Shown here: positions 47,368-57,190 of the stretch, piece by piece
Layout: each line of letters starts with the position of its first letter
How positions within the stretch are numbered: position 1 is the first letter of the stretch
NCBI RefSeq assembly: GCF_015476235.1
Contig: NZ_CP064338.1
Coordinates: forward strand, 1,240,001-1,304,000
DNA from: Caldimonas thermodepolymerans
GTDB lineage: Bacteria > Pseudomonadota > Gammaproteobacteria > Burkholderiales > Burkholderiaceae_C
Length of the DNA: 64,000 nucleotides
Direction of reading: 5' to 3'
Made by a program: the position numbers and the translations under genes
The notes under the pieces: generated by a model
What the model was told of the DNA's origin: nothing
Databases searched by the model: none
What the model saw: only the letters and a program-made list of their open reading frames with translations

Positions 47368-48357
47368 ATGAGTTTCTTCTCGGTTCTCTTTGCGCTGCTG
47401 ATCGAGCAACTCAAGCCCCTGCGGGGCGGCAACGTGGTCCACGACTCGCTCGTGGCCTGGGTGCGCTGGACCGGGCGCAACTTCGACGCCGGCAAGGACG
47501 TGCATGCCTGGGTGGTCTGGTGCATCACGGTCATCGTGCCGGCACTGCTGACCTGGGGTGTCCATGCGCTGGTCGCGCACTTCAGCGTGCTCGCCGCGCT
47601 GGCCTGGAACGTCGCGGTGCTCTACCTCACGCTGGGGTTCCGCCAGTTCAGCCACTACTTCACCGACATCCGCGACGCGCTGGAGCGCGGCGACGAGGCC
47701 ACCGCACGCCGCCTGCTGGCCGAGTGGCGCCACCTCGATGCCAGCGACCTGCCGCGCCGGGAGATCCTGCGCCACGTGATCGAGCATTCGCTGCTCGCGG
47801 CGCACCGCCACGTGTTCGGCGTGTTCTTCTGGTTCGTGCTGCTGGCCACGCTGGGCCTGGGGCCGGCCGGTGCGGTGTTCTACCGCATGGCCGAGTTCTC
47901 CAGCCGCTACTGGGCCTACAGGAGCCGCACCATCGGCGTGCCGAGCAACGCCCGCCTGATGGAGCTGGCGCAGCAGCTGTTCGGCTGGCTGGACCACGTG
48001 CCGGCGCGCCTGACCGCGTTCGGCTTCGCGGTGGTCGGCAACTTCGAGGAGGCGGTCGACAGCTGGCGCCGCCACAGCGAGCTGTGGCGCTACGCGAACG
48101 ACGGCATCATCCTGGCCGCCGCGGCCGGGGCGGTCGGCGTGCGGCTGGGCGGCAGCAGCGCGCCCGGCGTGACCCCGGACCGGACCAAGACCTTCGAGGC
48201 GGGCGCGGCGGCGCAGGCGGGCGACGCGGAGGGTTCGACCTCCGGCATGCCGCCCGAGCTCGGGCACTTGCGCAGCATCGTCGGGCTGGTCTGGCGCTCG
48301 GTGGTGCTGTGGATGCTGCTGCTGGCGCTGCTGTCGCTGGCCAACCTGATCGGCTGA
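47368..48357 (+). CDS. CobD/CbiB-like integral membrane protein
   Basis: A 329-residue membrane protein related to CobD/CbiB (adenosylcobinamide-phosphate synthase), but divergent. It starts MSFFSVLFALLIEQLKPLRG and has five or so helices; GFRQFSHYFTDIRDALERGD, FGVFFWFVLLATLGLGPAGA and VVGNFEEAVDSWR are recognisable. Residues about 255-300 are a polar Ala/Gly-rich insertion. The second ATG at 47368 is preferred to one at 47359. Proteins of this divergent type are common in Burkholderiales outside cobalamin clusters, so cobalamin synthesis cannot be assumed. Confidence 0.75.
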   Translation: MSFFSVLFALLIEQLKPLRGGNVVHDSLVAWVRWTGRNFDAGKDVHAWVVWCITVIVPALLTWGVHALVAHFSVLAALAWNVAVLYLTLGFRQFSHYFTDIRDALERGDEATARRLLAEWRHLDASDLPRREILRHVIEHSLLAAHRHVFGVFFWFVLLATLGLGPAGAVFYRMAEFSSRYWAYRSRTIGVPSNARLMELAQQLFGWLDHVPARLTAFGFAVVGNFEEAVDSWRRHSELWRYANDGIILAAAAGAVGVRLGGSSAPGVTPDRTKTFEAGAAAQAGDAEGSTSGMPPELGHLRSIVGLVWRSVVLWMLLLALLSLANLIG

Positions 48358-48367
48358 GCCCGCCGCC

Positions 48368-49285
48368 TCAGTAGGCCGGGCGCGACAGCTCCTCGTGGAT
48401 CTCGCCGTAGATGCGGTAGCGGCTCGCGCTGACCTCGCCGCGCTCGACCGCCGCGCGCACCCCGCAGCCCGGCTCCTGCCGGTGGGTGCAGTTGTAGAAG
48501 CGGCACTCGCCGACATGCGCGCGCAGGTCGGGCATGTAGGCCGGCAGCTGCTGCGGGTCGATCTGGCGCAGGCCGAATTCCTGGAAGCCGGGCGAATCGA
48601 TCAGCCCCGTGGTGCGCGCCGCATCGACCCAGTACCACTGCGTGCTGGTCGTCGTGTGGCGGCCGGAGTTGAGCGCCTGCGAGATCTCGCCCACCTGGGC
48701 CTGCGCGGCGGGCACCATCAGGTTGATCAGCGTGCTCTTGCCCGTGCCCGAGGGGCCCAGCACCAGCGTCGCGCGGCCGTCCAGGCGCGGCGCGAGCGCG
48801 GCGCGCGCCTCGTCCGGCGCCGCCTGCAGCGACACCTCCTGCACGTCGTAACCCATCGCCCGGTAGGGCGCCAGGCGCTCGCGGGCCGCCGCGGCCTGCG
48901 GCAGGTCGACCTTGTTGAGCAGGATGCACACCGGGATGCCGGCGGACTCGGCCGCGATCAGCGAGCGGCTCAGCTGCGACTCGCTGAACTGCGGCTCGAC
49001 GGCGACCATCACCAGCAGCAGGTCCAGGTTGGCGGCGAAGGACTTGGTGCGCCACTCGTCCTGCCGGAACAGCAGGTTGCGGCGCGGCTCGATCCGTTCG
49101 ATCACGCCTTCGTCGGTGCCGCTGGCGACCGTGCGCATCCACTGCACCCGGTCACCGACCACGCATTCGCTCTTCTTGCCGCGGGGGCGGCAGACCACGC
49201 GCCGGCCTTCGGGCGTCTCGACCAGGTAGTGGCGGCCGTAGCCGGCCACCACCAGCCCGCGTTCCAGCTCGACAGCTCGGGTCAT
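48368..49285 (-). CDS. rsgA: Small ribosomal subunit biogenesis GTPase RsgA
   Basis: A 305-residue circularly permuted GTPase that checks 30S maturation. An OB-fold domain (about 1-75) is followed by the permuted motifs: G4 LLNKVDL, G1 GPSGTGKST (about 176), G2/G3 region with DSPGFQEFGL, and the zinc site CRFYNCTHRQEPGC. The ATG at 49285 gives MTRAVELERGLVVAGYGRHY. Transcribed with phhB and the M48 gene. Confidence 0.95.
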   Translation of the reverse strand: MTRAVELERGLVVAGYGRHYLVETPEGRRVVCRPRGKKSECVVGDRVQWMRTVASGTDEGVIERIEPRRNLLFRQDEWRTKSFAANLDLLLVMVAVEPQFSESQLSRSLIAAESAGIPVCILLNKVDLPQAAAARERLAPYRAMGYDVQEVSLQAAPDEARAALAPRLDGRATLVLGPSGTGKSTLINLMVPAAQAQVGEISQALNSGRHTTTSTQWYWVDAARTTGLIDSPGFQEFGLRQIDPQQLPAYMPDLRAHVGECRFYNCTHRQEPGCGVRAAVERGEVSASRYRIYGEIHEELSRPAY

Positions 49286-49292
49286 CGGCGAG

Positions 49293-49616
49293 TCAGCCCA
49301 GCAGCGCGTCCGCCTTGGCGGCACAGATGAAGTCGTTGATCGAGATGCCGCCGACCGAGTGCGTGCTGTAGCGCACCTGGCAGCTGCCGTACTTCACCAG
49401 CAGGTCGGGATGGTGGTCTTCCCGGTGCGAGATCCAGGCCAGGGCGTTCACGAAGGCCATGGTGTCGTGGTAGTTCGCAAAGGCGTAGGTCTTCTCGAGC
49501 GCGCCGTCGCGGACCGTCCAGCCCGGCACCTCGCGCAGGTGCGCCTCGAGTTCCTCGGCCGACATCGGGGTGCCGCCTTCCAGCGGCCGGCATGTCTGAT
49601 TCAGCAGGGTCGTCAT
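49293..49616 (-). CDS. phhB: Pterin-4a-carbinolamine dehydratase
   Basis: A 107-residue enzyme that dehydrates 4a-hydroxytetrahydrobiopterin, recycling the pterin cofactor of phenylalanine hydroxylase; also DCoH-like. The active-site motif SHREDHHPDLLVKYGSC carries the His pair and VRYSTHSVGGISINDF follows. It is 3 bases after the M48 peptidase stop and 7 bases before rsgA. No phhA is in the window. Confidence 0.93.
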   Translation of the reverse strand: MTTLLNQTCRPLEGGTPMSAEELEAHLREVPGWTVRDGALEKTYAFANYHDTMAFVNALAWISHREDHHPDLLVKYGSCQVRYSTHSVGGISINDFICAAKADALLG

Positions 49617-49619
49617 GGT

Positions 49620-50897
49620 TCAACCACCGAACTGGGCTTGCATGGCCGCCAGGCGCTGCGTGGCCGGCGGGTGGGAATAGTAGAACCGCACGTAGACCGG
49701 ATCGGGCGTCAGCGTGGAGGCATTGTCCTCGTAGAGCTTGAGCAGCGCGGCAGCGAGGTCGCGCCCGTCGGCCTGCTGGCAGGCGTAGGCGTCGGCCTCG
49801 AACTCGTGGCGGCGCGACAGGCTCGCGGCCCACGGCGAGACGAAGAACATGAACACCGGCCCGGCGAGCAGGAACAGCAGCAGCGCCAGCGCATGGTTGG
49901 GCGCGCCCATGTTGGGCGACACGCCCAGGCCGGCGTAGAACCACGCCTGGCCCGACAGCCAGCCGAGCAGCGCGAAGCCGAGCAGGCTCACGCCGAAGAT
50001 CGCGACCATGCGCTTGAGCACGTGGCGGCGCTTGAAGTGGCCGAGTTCATGCGCCAGCACCGCCTCGACCTCGCCGGGGGTGAGCTTGTGCAGCAGGGTG
50101 TCGAAGAACACCACGCGCTTGGCCGCGCCGAAACCGGTGAAGTAGGCGTTGGCGTGGGCCGAGCGCTTCGAGCCGTCCATCACGAACAGGCCCTTGGCCT
50201 GGAAGCCGCAGCGCGCCATCAGCGCCTGCACGCGCTCGCGCAGCGGGCCGTCGCCGAGCGGCTCGAAGCGGTTGAACAGCGGCGCGACGACGGTGGGGAT
50301 CACCACCAGCATCAGCAGGCTGAACGCCACCCAGGCAGCCCAGGCCCACAGCCACCAGGCGGGGCCCGCGGCCTGCATCAGCCACAGGATCAGCGCCGCC
50401 AGCGGCAGGCCCAGCAGCGCGCCGACGACCAGCGACTTGAGCAGGTCGCTGAAGTACAGCCCCCAGGTCATGCGGTTGAAGCCGAAGCGCTGCTCGATGC
50501 GGAAGGTGCTCCACAGCTCGAAGGGCAGGTCCAGCAGCCCGCCGATCAGGGCGAAGGCGGCCAGCAGCGCGAGCTGGTAGGCCATGTCCCCCCAGGCCGG
50601 CTGCACCGCGTCGCGCACCGCGACGTTGAGCGCGTCGAGCCCGCCCAGCAGCGTCCAGCCCAGCAGCACGGCGGTGCCGAAGGCGGTGGACAGCAGCCCG
50701 AAGCGCAGCTTCGCGATGGTGTAGTCGGCGGCGCGCTGGTGGGAAGCCAGCGAGACATGGCCCTCGAAGGGCGCCGGCACTGCGTCGCGGTGGCGCGACA
50801 CGTGGCGGATCTGGCGGCTGGCAAGCCAGAACTTGGTGACCAGCATCGCCAGCATGGCGGCGGCGAAGACCAGGGTCAGGATGAAGGCGGACTGCAT
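49620..50897 (-). CDS. M48 family zinc metallopeptidase (Ste24-like)
   Basis: A 425-residue membrane protease of the CAAX-protease/Ste24 type. The zinc motif is [10 protein letters not shown] near residue 281, and the third ligand Glu is in [14 protein letters not shown]. About seven helices surround it. The start ATG at 50897 has a TACACT on the minus strand 8 bases away (50906-50911), fitting a leaderless transcript, and no Shine-Dalgarno. It heads the M48-phhB-rsgA operon and is divergent from orn, an arrangement conserved in betaproteobacteria. Confidence 0.92.
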   Translation of the reverse strand: MQSAFILTLVFAAAMLAMLVTKFWLASRQIRHVSRHRDAVPAPFEGHVSLASHQRAADYTIAKLRFGLLSTAFGTAVLLGWTLLGGLDALNVAVRDAVQPAWGDMAYQLALLAAFALIGGLLDLPFELWSTFRIEQRFGFNRMTWGLYFSDLLKSLVVGALLGLPLAALILWLMQAAGPAWWLWAWAAWVAFSLLMLVVIPTVVAPLFNRFEPLGDGPLRERVQALMARCGFQAKGLFVMDGSKRSAHANAYFTGFGAAKRVVFFDTLLHKLTPGEVEAVLAHELGHFKRRHVLKRMVAIFGVSLLGFALLGWLSGQAWFYAGLGVSPNMGAPNHALALLLFLLAGPVFMFFVSPWAASLSRRHEFEADAYACQQADGRDLAAALLKLYEDNASTLTPDPVYVRFYYSHPPATQRLAAMQAQFGG

Positions 50898-50905
50898 GGG
50901 ACCCA

Positions 50906-50911
50906 AGTGTA
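50906..50911 (-). promoter_or_regulatory. Close -10-like element before the M48 peptidase gene
   Basis: TACACT on the minus strand, 8 bases before the ATG at 50897; no Shine-Dalgarno between them. Confidence 0.4.
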
Positions 50912-50967
50912 GGCCGCCGCGGGGGACCGCGCGGATCGCGGAAAATCTCCCGATCACAGGAGCACGC

Positions 50968-51546
50968 ATGACCCCAGACCCCGCCACCATTCCACCTGCC
51001 TTGCCGTTCAACGACCAGAACCTGATCTGGATCGACCTGGAGATGACCGGGCTGTACCCCGACCGCGACCGCATCATCGAGATCGCCGTCGTGGTGACCG
51101 ACGCGCAGCTGACCACGCGCGTCGAAGGCCCGGTGTTCGCGATCCACCAGAGCGACGAGGTGCTCGACGCGATGGACGCCTGGAACAAGGGCACGCACGG
51201 CCGCTCGGGCCTGATCGACCGCGTCAAGGCCTCGACCATCACCGAGGCGCAGGCCGAGGAGCAGACCATCGAGTTCCTGCGCCGCTTCGTGCCGAAGAAC
51301 ACCTCGCCGATGTGCGGCAACTCGATCTGCCAGGACCGGCGTTTCCTCGCCAACTACATGCCGCGGCTGGAAAGCTTCTTCCACTACCGCAACCTGGACG
51401 TCAGCACGCTCAAGGAACTGGCCAAGCGCTGGAAGCCCGAGGTCGCCGCGTCGTTCAAGAAGGCCCAGAAACACACTGCCCTGGCCGACATCCACGAATC
51501 CATCGATGAGCTCGTCCACTACCGGGAGCACTTCCTGCAACGCTGA
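50968..51546 (+). CDS. orn: Oligoribonuclease
   Basis: A 192-residue DEDDh 3'-5' exonuclease that degrades two- to five-base RNAs, including pGpG. Exo [14 protein letters not shown], exo [18 protein letters not shown], and exo [17 protein letters not shown] carry the acidic residues and catalytic His. The ATG at 50968 follows CAGGAG by 5 bases. Confidence 0.96.
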   Translation: MTPDPATIPPALPFNDQNLIWIDLEMTGLYPDRDRIIEIAVVVTDAQLTTRVEGPVFAIHQSDEVLDAMDAWNKGTHGRSGLIDRVKASTITEAQAEEQTIEFLRRFVPKNTSPMCGNSICQDRRFLANYMPRLESFFHYRNLDVSTLKELAKRWKPEVAASFKKAQKHTALADIHESIDELVHYREHFLQR

Positions 51547-51934
51547 CGATGCTGCGGGCGCCGGACCCGCGGAGGCCTCCAACCCCTGCCTGACCTGCGG
51601 CGCGTGCTGCGCGCGCTTCCGGGTGTCGTTCTACTGGTCCGAGGCCGACGACGCGCCGGGCGGCTGGGTGCCGTCCGGCCTGACGGTGCGCATCTCGCCG
51701 CACCTGCGCGCGATGCGCGGCACCGAGGCCGGGCAGCGCCGCTGCGAGGCGCTCGAGGGCTGCCTCGGCGAGCGCGTGGCCTGCCGCATCTACCTGCAGC
51801 GGCCGTCGCCCTGCCGTGATTTCCCCTGGCACGGCGAACACGGGCGCGCCAACCCGCGCTGCAACGCGGCGCGCGAGGGGCTCGGCCTGCCGCCGCTGCC
51901 GGATCCGGCCTGGGAAGGGCCGCTCGCTGCCTGA
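51506..51934 (+). CDS. YkgJ-type cysteine-cluster protein
   Basis: A 142-residue protein of the YkgJ family, with [38 protein letters not shown] and [13 protein letters not shown]. It is a paralogue of the gene at 27630-27977. The only start codon before the conserved part is the ATG at 51506, which overlaps orn by 41 bases in another frame, so the overlap appears genuine unless a CTG is used. Function unknown. Confidence 0.82.
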   Translation: MSSSTTGSTSCNADDAAGAGPAEASNPCLTCGACCARFRVSFYWSEADDAPGGWVPSGLTVRISPHLRAMRGTEAGQRRCEALEGCLGERVACRIYLQRPSPCRDFPWHGEHGRANPRCNAAREGLGLPPLPDPAWEGPLAA

Positions 51935-51950
51935 GGCCGCGAGCCGTCCG

Positions 51951-53387
51951 TCAGGCGCCGGGCGGGCCGGGGCGCGCGTCCAGGTCGCGCAGCAGCCGCC
52001 GCGCCAGCCACGCCAGCAGCCCCACCGCGACGACGAGCACGCCCCACAGCAGCCAGCGGCGCCGCTGCTGCGGCGTGCTGGCGGCCAGCCGTTCGACGAG
52101 CGACAGGTCCGGTGCGGCGAGCGTCGTCAGCGCACCCAGCGAGGCCTGCGGCAGCCGCCACTCGTCGCCTTCGCGGTAAGCCGGCACCAGCTGCGCGATC
52201 GGCAGGTCGTCGGGCCGCGCCTCGGCGGCGCCGACGCGCAGCATGAAGGGGGGCTCGCCACGGGCGGCGAACACCAGCTGCGGGGCGGGCCACTGCACCT
52301 GCGCATCCAGCGCCGTGGGGCCGAGGTCCGGCCCGCGCCCGGTCAGCTGCAGGCGCCAGTGCCGCGTCGGCGCGACCGGCGGCAGCTCCACCGGAGGGGC
52401 GAGCAACTCGCGGCCGTCGCGGTGCAGCCGGTAGCTGGTGAAGCTGGTCACCGGCTGCCAGGGCGTGCGCCCTTCGACGCGGCGCTCGAGCCGGAAGCTC
52501 GCGACCGTGTTCGGCTGGGGCAGCTCGATCTGCAGGCGGCGCAGCGGCACGGGACCGCCCAGGTCCAGGGTCCAGCGGCGCACGGTGCCGTCGCCGTCGG
52601 GCTCCGGCTCGAAACGGACCACGGTGCGCTCCAGCGCGGCGACCGCCTCGTCGCTGCGCTGCAGGCGGGCGTCGACGCCCTGCAACGCGACCGCCGGCGA
52701 CAGCCGCAGGCGCAGGTAGGCCGGGGCGTGGGTCGAGGCGGGCAGGTCGATCTCGCGCAGCGACAGGCGCTCGCCGCTGGCCGCCCCTGCGCCCGGCGCA
52801 TCGAGCAGCATGGCCTCGGTGAGCCTGCGCCATTGCCGCAGGTCCTCGCTGGCCTCCACGGTGACGTGGACCTGCGCACCCTGCGGCGGGGCGTCCCAGT
52901 GCACGCGCAGGCCGGCAAGCCGCTCGCGGCCGTCCGGTGTGCGGTGCGGCGCCTGGCTCAGGTCCAGCAGCCAGGTCCCCTCCGTGCCCTGCGTGGTGCC
53001 CGCGGCCCCGGCATCGATGCGCACCACGGCACCCTGGGCGTCGACCTGCACCTGGACCGACGGTTCGCTTCCTGCAGCGGCGGGCGGTGCCGGCCAGGCG
53101 AAGCGGGGCACCTCGACGTAGCGGAGCCGGGGCCGCCCCTGGGGCGGCGGAGCCCAGGCCAGCGGCGCGGCGCGGCCCCGCGCATCGACGATGCGCACGT
53201 CGGCCAGGTCCTGGCGCTGGACATGCTGCAGCACCTGCAGCGGCAGCGTCAGGCGGTGCAGCCCGTCGTCGGAATGCAGCTGCACTGGCGCCTGCGCGGC
53301 AAAGTGCGGCTCGGGCTGGGCGCCGGCTGCCCCGGCACAGGCCAGCGCGGCGGCGAGCAGGACACGGTGCGGCATCTTCATCCTCAT
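51951..53387 (-). CDS. DUF3999 family exported protein
   Basis: A 478-residue protein with a signal peptide (MPHRVLLAAALACAGAAGAQ), a long beta-rich periplasmic part (HRLTLPLQVLQHVQRQDLAD and RHWRLQLTGRGPDLG are typical DUF3999 sequence), and one C-terminal helix (RRRWLLWGVLVVAVGLLAWL) with a short basic tail. Function unknown. The ATG at 53387 overlaps the stop of the DUF2339 gene as ATGA and has GGGAG 9 bases upstream; ATGs at 53381 and 53375 are alternatives. Confidence 0.85.
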   Translation of the reverse strand: MRMKMPHRVLLAAALACAGAAGAQPEPHFAAQAPVQLHSDDGLHRLTLPLQVLQHVQRQDLADVRIVDARGRAAPLAWAPPPQGRPRLRYVEVPRFAWPAPPAAAGSEPSVQVQVDAQGAVVRIDAGAAGTTQGTEGTWLLDLSQAPHRTPDGRERLAGLRVHWDAPPQGAQVHVTVEASEDLRQWRRLTEAMLLDAPGAGAASGERLSLREIDLPASTHAPAYLRLRLSPAVALQGVDARLQRSDEAVAALERTVVRFEPEPDGDGTVRRWTLDLGGPVPLRRLQIELPQPNTVASFRLERRVEGRTPWQPVTSFTSYRLHRDGRELLAPPVELPPVAPTRHWRLQLTGRGPDLGPTALDAQVQWPAPQLVFAARGEPPFMLRVGAAEARPDDLPIAQLVPAYREGDEWRLPQASLGALTTLAAPDLSLVERLAASTPQQRRRWLLWGVLVVAVGLLAWLARRLLRDLDARPGPPGA

Positions 53388-56197
53388 GCTTGCGGCTCCC
53401 GGGACGGCGCAGCGGGCGGCAACGGCGCGACGTAGCCGATCACCAGCATCAGCAGGCCCACGCCGAGGAAGGACACGATGCGCTGCAGGGTGCCCAGGTG
53501 GGACAGGTCGACGAAGAACAGCTTGAGCACCACCGCAGCGAGCAGCACCGCGCCGGCCACCCAGACGCTGCGCGCACGCGCCGGAGCGGCGCGGCGGGTG
53601 GCGACCAGCATCAGCACCAGCGCGGTGACGGTCCACAGGATGGTCAGGCTCATTTGCACCAGGTCGTCGCGCAGCGCCCCGTGGTCCCACATCGGCGTGC
53701 CGGCCCAGTGGTGCAGGCTGCGCACCAGCAGCGCGTTGAGCCACCAGAAGGCCGCGGCCAGCGCCAGCACCAGCAGCGGCTTGCCCCAGCGCGCCTGGCG
53801 GCCGTGGCAGACCATCCACAGCCGCACGCCGTACAGCAGCGCCAGCGCGTGTCCCAGGTCCACCGGATTGACCAGCGGCACATAAGGCAGCGGCGCCATG
53901 CCGGCCGCGGCGTAGCGGTTGACCAGCGCCGTCCACAGCAGCAGCACGCCCATCCAGGGCAGCAGCACCGTGCGTCGCAACGCGGTGGCATGCCGGTCGG
54001 CCGGCCAGGCGGCCCAGGCGGTGCGGTGCAGCACCCACCAGGCCACGGCGGTCGGCAGCACGATGGGTGCCAGCGCGGTCCAGGCCTGGTGCCGGCCGAT
54101 CAGCGTGCCGGTCGCGGCGTAGAGCAGCACCGCCCCGTGCAGCATCGCGTACCACGCCAGGGCTCCATGCTCGACGCCCGTGGCCCGGTGCAGCCAGGTG
54201 GGGCCCTGCAGGCGGCGCAGCAGCCACAGTCCGCAGGCGAGCACCGCCAGCACCTCGAACCAGACGGCCTCGTGCACGTAGCGCTGCCATTGCAGCGAGA
54301 CGCTGAACAGCACGCCGGTCATCCCGATGAGCGACACGGCCGCGGCGGCGCCCCACAGCAGGCGCGCAGGCAGGCGCAGCTCGGGCCAGGCCAGGCGCCG
54401 GTGCAGGACCTCGTGCAGCAGCGCGAAGGCGAGCAGCAGCAGGGCCAGGCGCACCGACAGCGCGAGTGCCGGCCAGTCGGCCGCCTCGAGTTCCTCGCCC
54501 CAGCCGGCCAGCAGCTGCAGCAGGCCCACGGCGAGCATGAAGCCGTGCAGCGCCTGCCAGGCCGGGCGCGGCAGGCGGTTCCACGCCGGCGCGTCCTGGC
54601 CGGCCGCATCCGCCTGCTGGCGCAGCAGGCGCGCCGTCACCCAGGCCGAGCCGCCCAGCAGCAGGGCCGACAGCAGCGCGGCGTTGAGGAACGGCACGGC
54701 CTCGGCCGGGCGCACGTGATGCTCCCAGTACACCACCGCGGCGATGCACTGCAGCAGCACGCCCAGGGCCGCGGGCCACAGGCGTCCCTGGCGCAGCCCG
54801 ACCCAGACGATGCCCGCGCCCTGGGCCGCCCACGCCGCGCCGGTCCAGCGCGCGTCCAGCGCCAGCGGCGTGACCAGCAGCAGGAAGATCACGCCCAGCG
54901 CGAACAGGCCTTCGACCAGCAGCCGCAGCTGCTGGCCGCTGCGCCGCCACAGCCAGCGCCCGAGCAGCAGGTAGACGGCCGACAGCACGGCGCTGGAGAT
55001 CGCGAGCGCGTAGGGCATGTCGCGCACCAGCGCCGCCTGCAGGCCGAAGGCCACGACGGGCAGGCCGAACAGCAGGCCGCCGTCCACGTAGGGCAGGCCG
55101 CGCGCCTCCGGCGCCGTGACCAGCTGCCGGCTGTACTGGACCGAGATGTAGAGGTAGAGCAGGAAGTGCGCGACCAGGAACGGCTCGGTGGTCGTGAAGT
55201 GCTCCGGCTGCCACGAGCGCAGCCCCCAGACGGTCGCGATCGAGAAGGTAAAGAAGAAGCCGACCAGGTTCAGCAGCTTCCACGCCTGGCGCGAGGCGAT
55301 CCAGGCGATGGCGAGGTTCAGCACCAGGAAGTAGCCGAACAGCGCGACATGGCTGCCTTCGCCGGTGGAGGCGAACACCGGTGCCAGAAAGCCGCCCGCG
55401 AAGCCGAGCACCGCCAGCGGCAGCGCCTGCTGCGCGACCGCAAGCAGCGCGGCGACGGCCGACAGCGCCACCAGCAGCGCGAAGGCGAGGCCCGCCGGCA
55501 CCAGCCCGTAGAGCCGGAACGCCGCGAAGATCGTCAGGTACAGGATGCCCACGCCAGCGCCTTGCAGGGTCAGGCCGTAGCCGCGGCGCCGCTCGCGCAG
55601 GCGCCAGCCGAGCCCGGCCAGCACCACGCCGCCCGCGGCCACGCCGGCGATGCGCAGCTCGACCGGCAGCAGGGCGTGTTCGGCCGCGTAGCGCAGCAGG
55701 AAGGCCACGCCGAGGAACAGGATCAGCACCCCGATGCGCACGATGGCGTTGCCGCCGCGGAACCAGGCCAGCACGCTGCGGCCGAGCGACGCGGTGATGC
55801 GGTGCGACTGCTCGTCGACCTCGGACGCGGCGGCCGGCGGGGAGGGGGCCGGCGGTGCCGCCGCGGGCCCGGGCGGCACGGGCGCCGGGATGACGGCGGC
55901 CGCGGCGGGCGCGAGCCCCTCCTTGACGCCGGGGGCTTGCGACGGCGGGACTGCCGGCGCTGTGGCAGCCGGGGGCGCGGCGACGGGGGCCGGTACCGGA
56001 GTGGACTGGACCTCTGCCAGCAACGCCCCGGCACGCAGCTGCGCCAGCTCGGCTTCCAGGCGGCCGACCCGGCGGTACAGCCGGGCCAGCAGCATGCCGA
56101 CCAGCGCGCCCAGCACGACGAGCCCGGCTTCGGGACCGAAGATGTCCGCGCAGACCCAGGCCACGGCCAGCCCGATGAAAAACCCGATCCACGCCAT
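53384..56197 (-). CDS. DUF2339 family large polytopic membrane protein
   Basis: A 937-residue membrane protein with more than twenty predicted helices. It begins with a helix (AWIGFFIGLAVAWVCADIFG), a second one, a short coiled stretch (YRRVGRLEAELAQLRA), then a Pro/Ala linker (about 85-150) and the DUF2339 core of consecutive helices (GNAIVRIGVLILFLGVAFLL and onwards). ATG at 56197 with AGGAGGGAG upstream. Translationally coupled to the DUF3999 gene; the pair recurs across proteobacteria but has no assigned function. Confidence 0.88.
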   Translation of the reverse strand: MAWIGFFIGLAVAWVCADIFGPEAGLVVLGALVGMLLARLYRRVGRLEAELAQLRAGALLAEVQSTPVPAPVAAPPAATAPAVPPSQAPGVKEGLAPAAAAVIPAPVPPGPAAAPPAPSPPAAASEVDEQSHRITASLGRSVLAWFRGGNAIVRIGVLILFLGVAFLLRYAAEHALLPVELRIAGVAAGGVVLAGLGWRLRERRRGYGLTLQGAGVGILYLTIFAAFRLYGLVPAGLAFALLVALSAVAALLAVAQQALPLAVLGFAGGFLAPVFASTGEGSHVALFGYFLVLNLAIAWIASRQAWKLLNLVGFFFTFSIATVWGLRSWQPEHFTTTEPFLVAHFLLYLYISVQYSRQLVTAPEARGLPYVDGGLLFGLPVVAFGLQAALVRDMPYALAISSAVLSAVYLLLGRWLWRRSGQQLRLLVEGLFALGVIFLLLVTPLALDARWTGAAWAAQGAGIVWVGLRQGRLWPAALGVLLQCIAAVVYWEHHVRPAEAVPFLNAALLSALLLGGSAWVTARLLRQQADAAGQDAPAWNRLPRPAWQALHGFMLAVGLLQLLAGWGEELEAADWPALALSVRLALLLLAFALLHEVLHRRLAWPELRLPARLLWGAAAAVSLIGMTGVLFSVSLQWQRYVHEAVWFEVLAVLACGLWLLRRLQGPTWLHRATGVEHGALAWYAMLHGAVLLYAATGTLIGRHQAWTALAPIVLPTAVAWWVLHRTAWAAWPADRHATALRRTVLLPWMGVLLLWTALVNRYAAAGMAPLPYVPLVNPVDLGHALALLYGVRLWMVCHGRQARWGKPLLVLALAAAFWWLNALLVRSLHHWAGTPMWDHGALRDDLVQMSLTILWTVTALVLMLVATRRAAPARARSVWVAGAVLLAAVVLKLFFVDLSHLGTLQRIVSFLGVGLLMLVIGYVAPLPPAAPSREPQA

Positions 56198-56290
56198 CTG
56201 CCGCTCCCTCCTGTGGATGTTGTCAGGGTGCGGGGCATTGTAGGCAGCGGACACCCGCGGCCTGCCGGCCGTGCCGGACCGGCGGGCGTC

Positions 56291-57190
56291 TCAGTCGGCG
56301 GGTCGGTACGGCCACTGCCGCACCGCCTGCGCCAGCGCCTCGGCCAGCGTCGGGGCGTCCAGCCGCAGGCCGAGCACGGCGGCCGCCTCGCGCACCGCAT
56401 GCAGCGGGTCGGCCAGGTCCAGCGGCCGTGCGCCGTTCTGCTTGGACAGCTTCTCGCCGTTCGGGCCCAGCACCAGCGGGGTGTGCAGGTAGCGCGGCGT
56501 GGGCAACCCGAGCAACCGCTGCAGGTGGATCTGGCGCGCGGTGTTGTCGGCCAGGTCCTCGCCGCGCACGACGTCGGTGACGCCCTGCGCTGCATCGTCG
56601 ACCACCACCGCGAGCTGGTAGGCCCACAGGCCGTCGGCGCGTCGCAGCACGAAGTCGCCGACTTCGGCCTCGACATCCTGGGCCTGTGCGCCGAGCCGCC
56701 GGTCCTGCCAGTCGATGCGCACCGGCTCCCAGGCGTCGGGGCCGAGGCGCCGCGCGGTCAGCACGCGGATGGCACGCGCCGGGCGGCCCTGCAGGCCGTT
56801 GCGGCAGGTGCCCGGGTAGACCAGCTCGCCATGCCGCGGGCGGGCGCGCTGCCGGGCCGCCAGCGCCTCGGCCACGTCCTTGCGCGAGCAGGCGCAGGGG
56901 TAGGCCCAGCCGGCCTCCAGCAGTCGCTGCAGGGCCTGCTCGTACAGCGCGCCGCGCTGCGACTGCCACACCGGCGGCTCGTCCGGGTGCAGGCCGCAGG
57001 CGGCCAGCTGCTGCAGAATCACCCGGTCGGCACCCGGTACGCAGCGCGGGCCGTCGACGTCCTCGATGCGCACCAGCCAGCGCCCGCCGTGCGCGCGCGC
57101 GTCGACCCAGCTGGCCAGCGCCGCGACCAGCGAGCCGGCGTGCAACGCGCCGGTGGGCGAGGGGGCGAAGCGCCCGGTGTAGCCACTCAT
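56291..57190 (-). CDS. gluQ: Glutamyl-Q tRNA(Asp) synthetase
   Basis: A 299-residue class I synthetase paralogue of GluRS lacking the anticodon-binding domain; it glutamylates the queuosine base in tRNA-Asp. [14 protein letters not shown] (7-20) carries the HIGH equivalent, CACS and YPGTC supply zinc-binding Cys, and [16 protein letters not shown] the KMSKS equivalent. It ends in [10 protein letters not shown]. The ATG overlaps the LysR-gene stop as ATGA, so the two are coupled. Confidence 0.94.
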   Translation of the reverse strand: MSGYTGRFAPSPTGALHAGSLVAALASWVDARAHGGRWLVRIEDVDGPRCVPGADRVILQQLAACGLHPDEPPVWQSQRGALYEQALQRLLEAGWAYPCACSRKDVAEALAARQRARPRHGELVYPGTCRNGLQGRPARAIRVLTARRLGPDAWEPVRIDWQDRRLGAQAQDVEAEVGDFVLRRADGLWAYQLAVVVDDAAQGVTDVVRGEDLADNTARQIHLQRLLGLPTPRYLHTPLVLGPNGEKLSKQNGARPLDLADPLHAVREAAAVLGLRLDAPTLAEALAQAVRQWPYRPAD

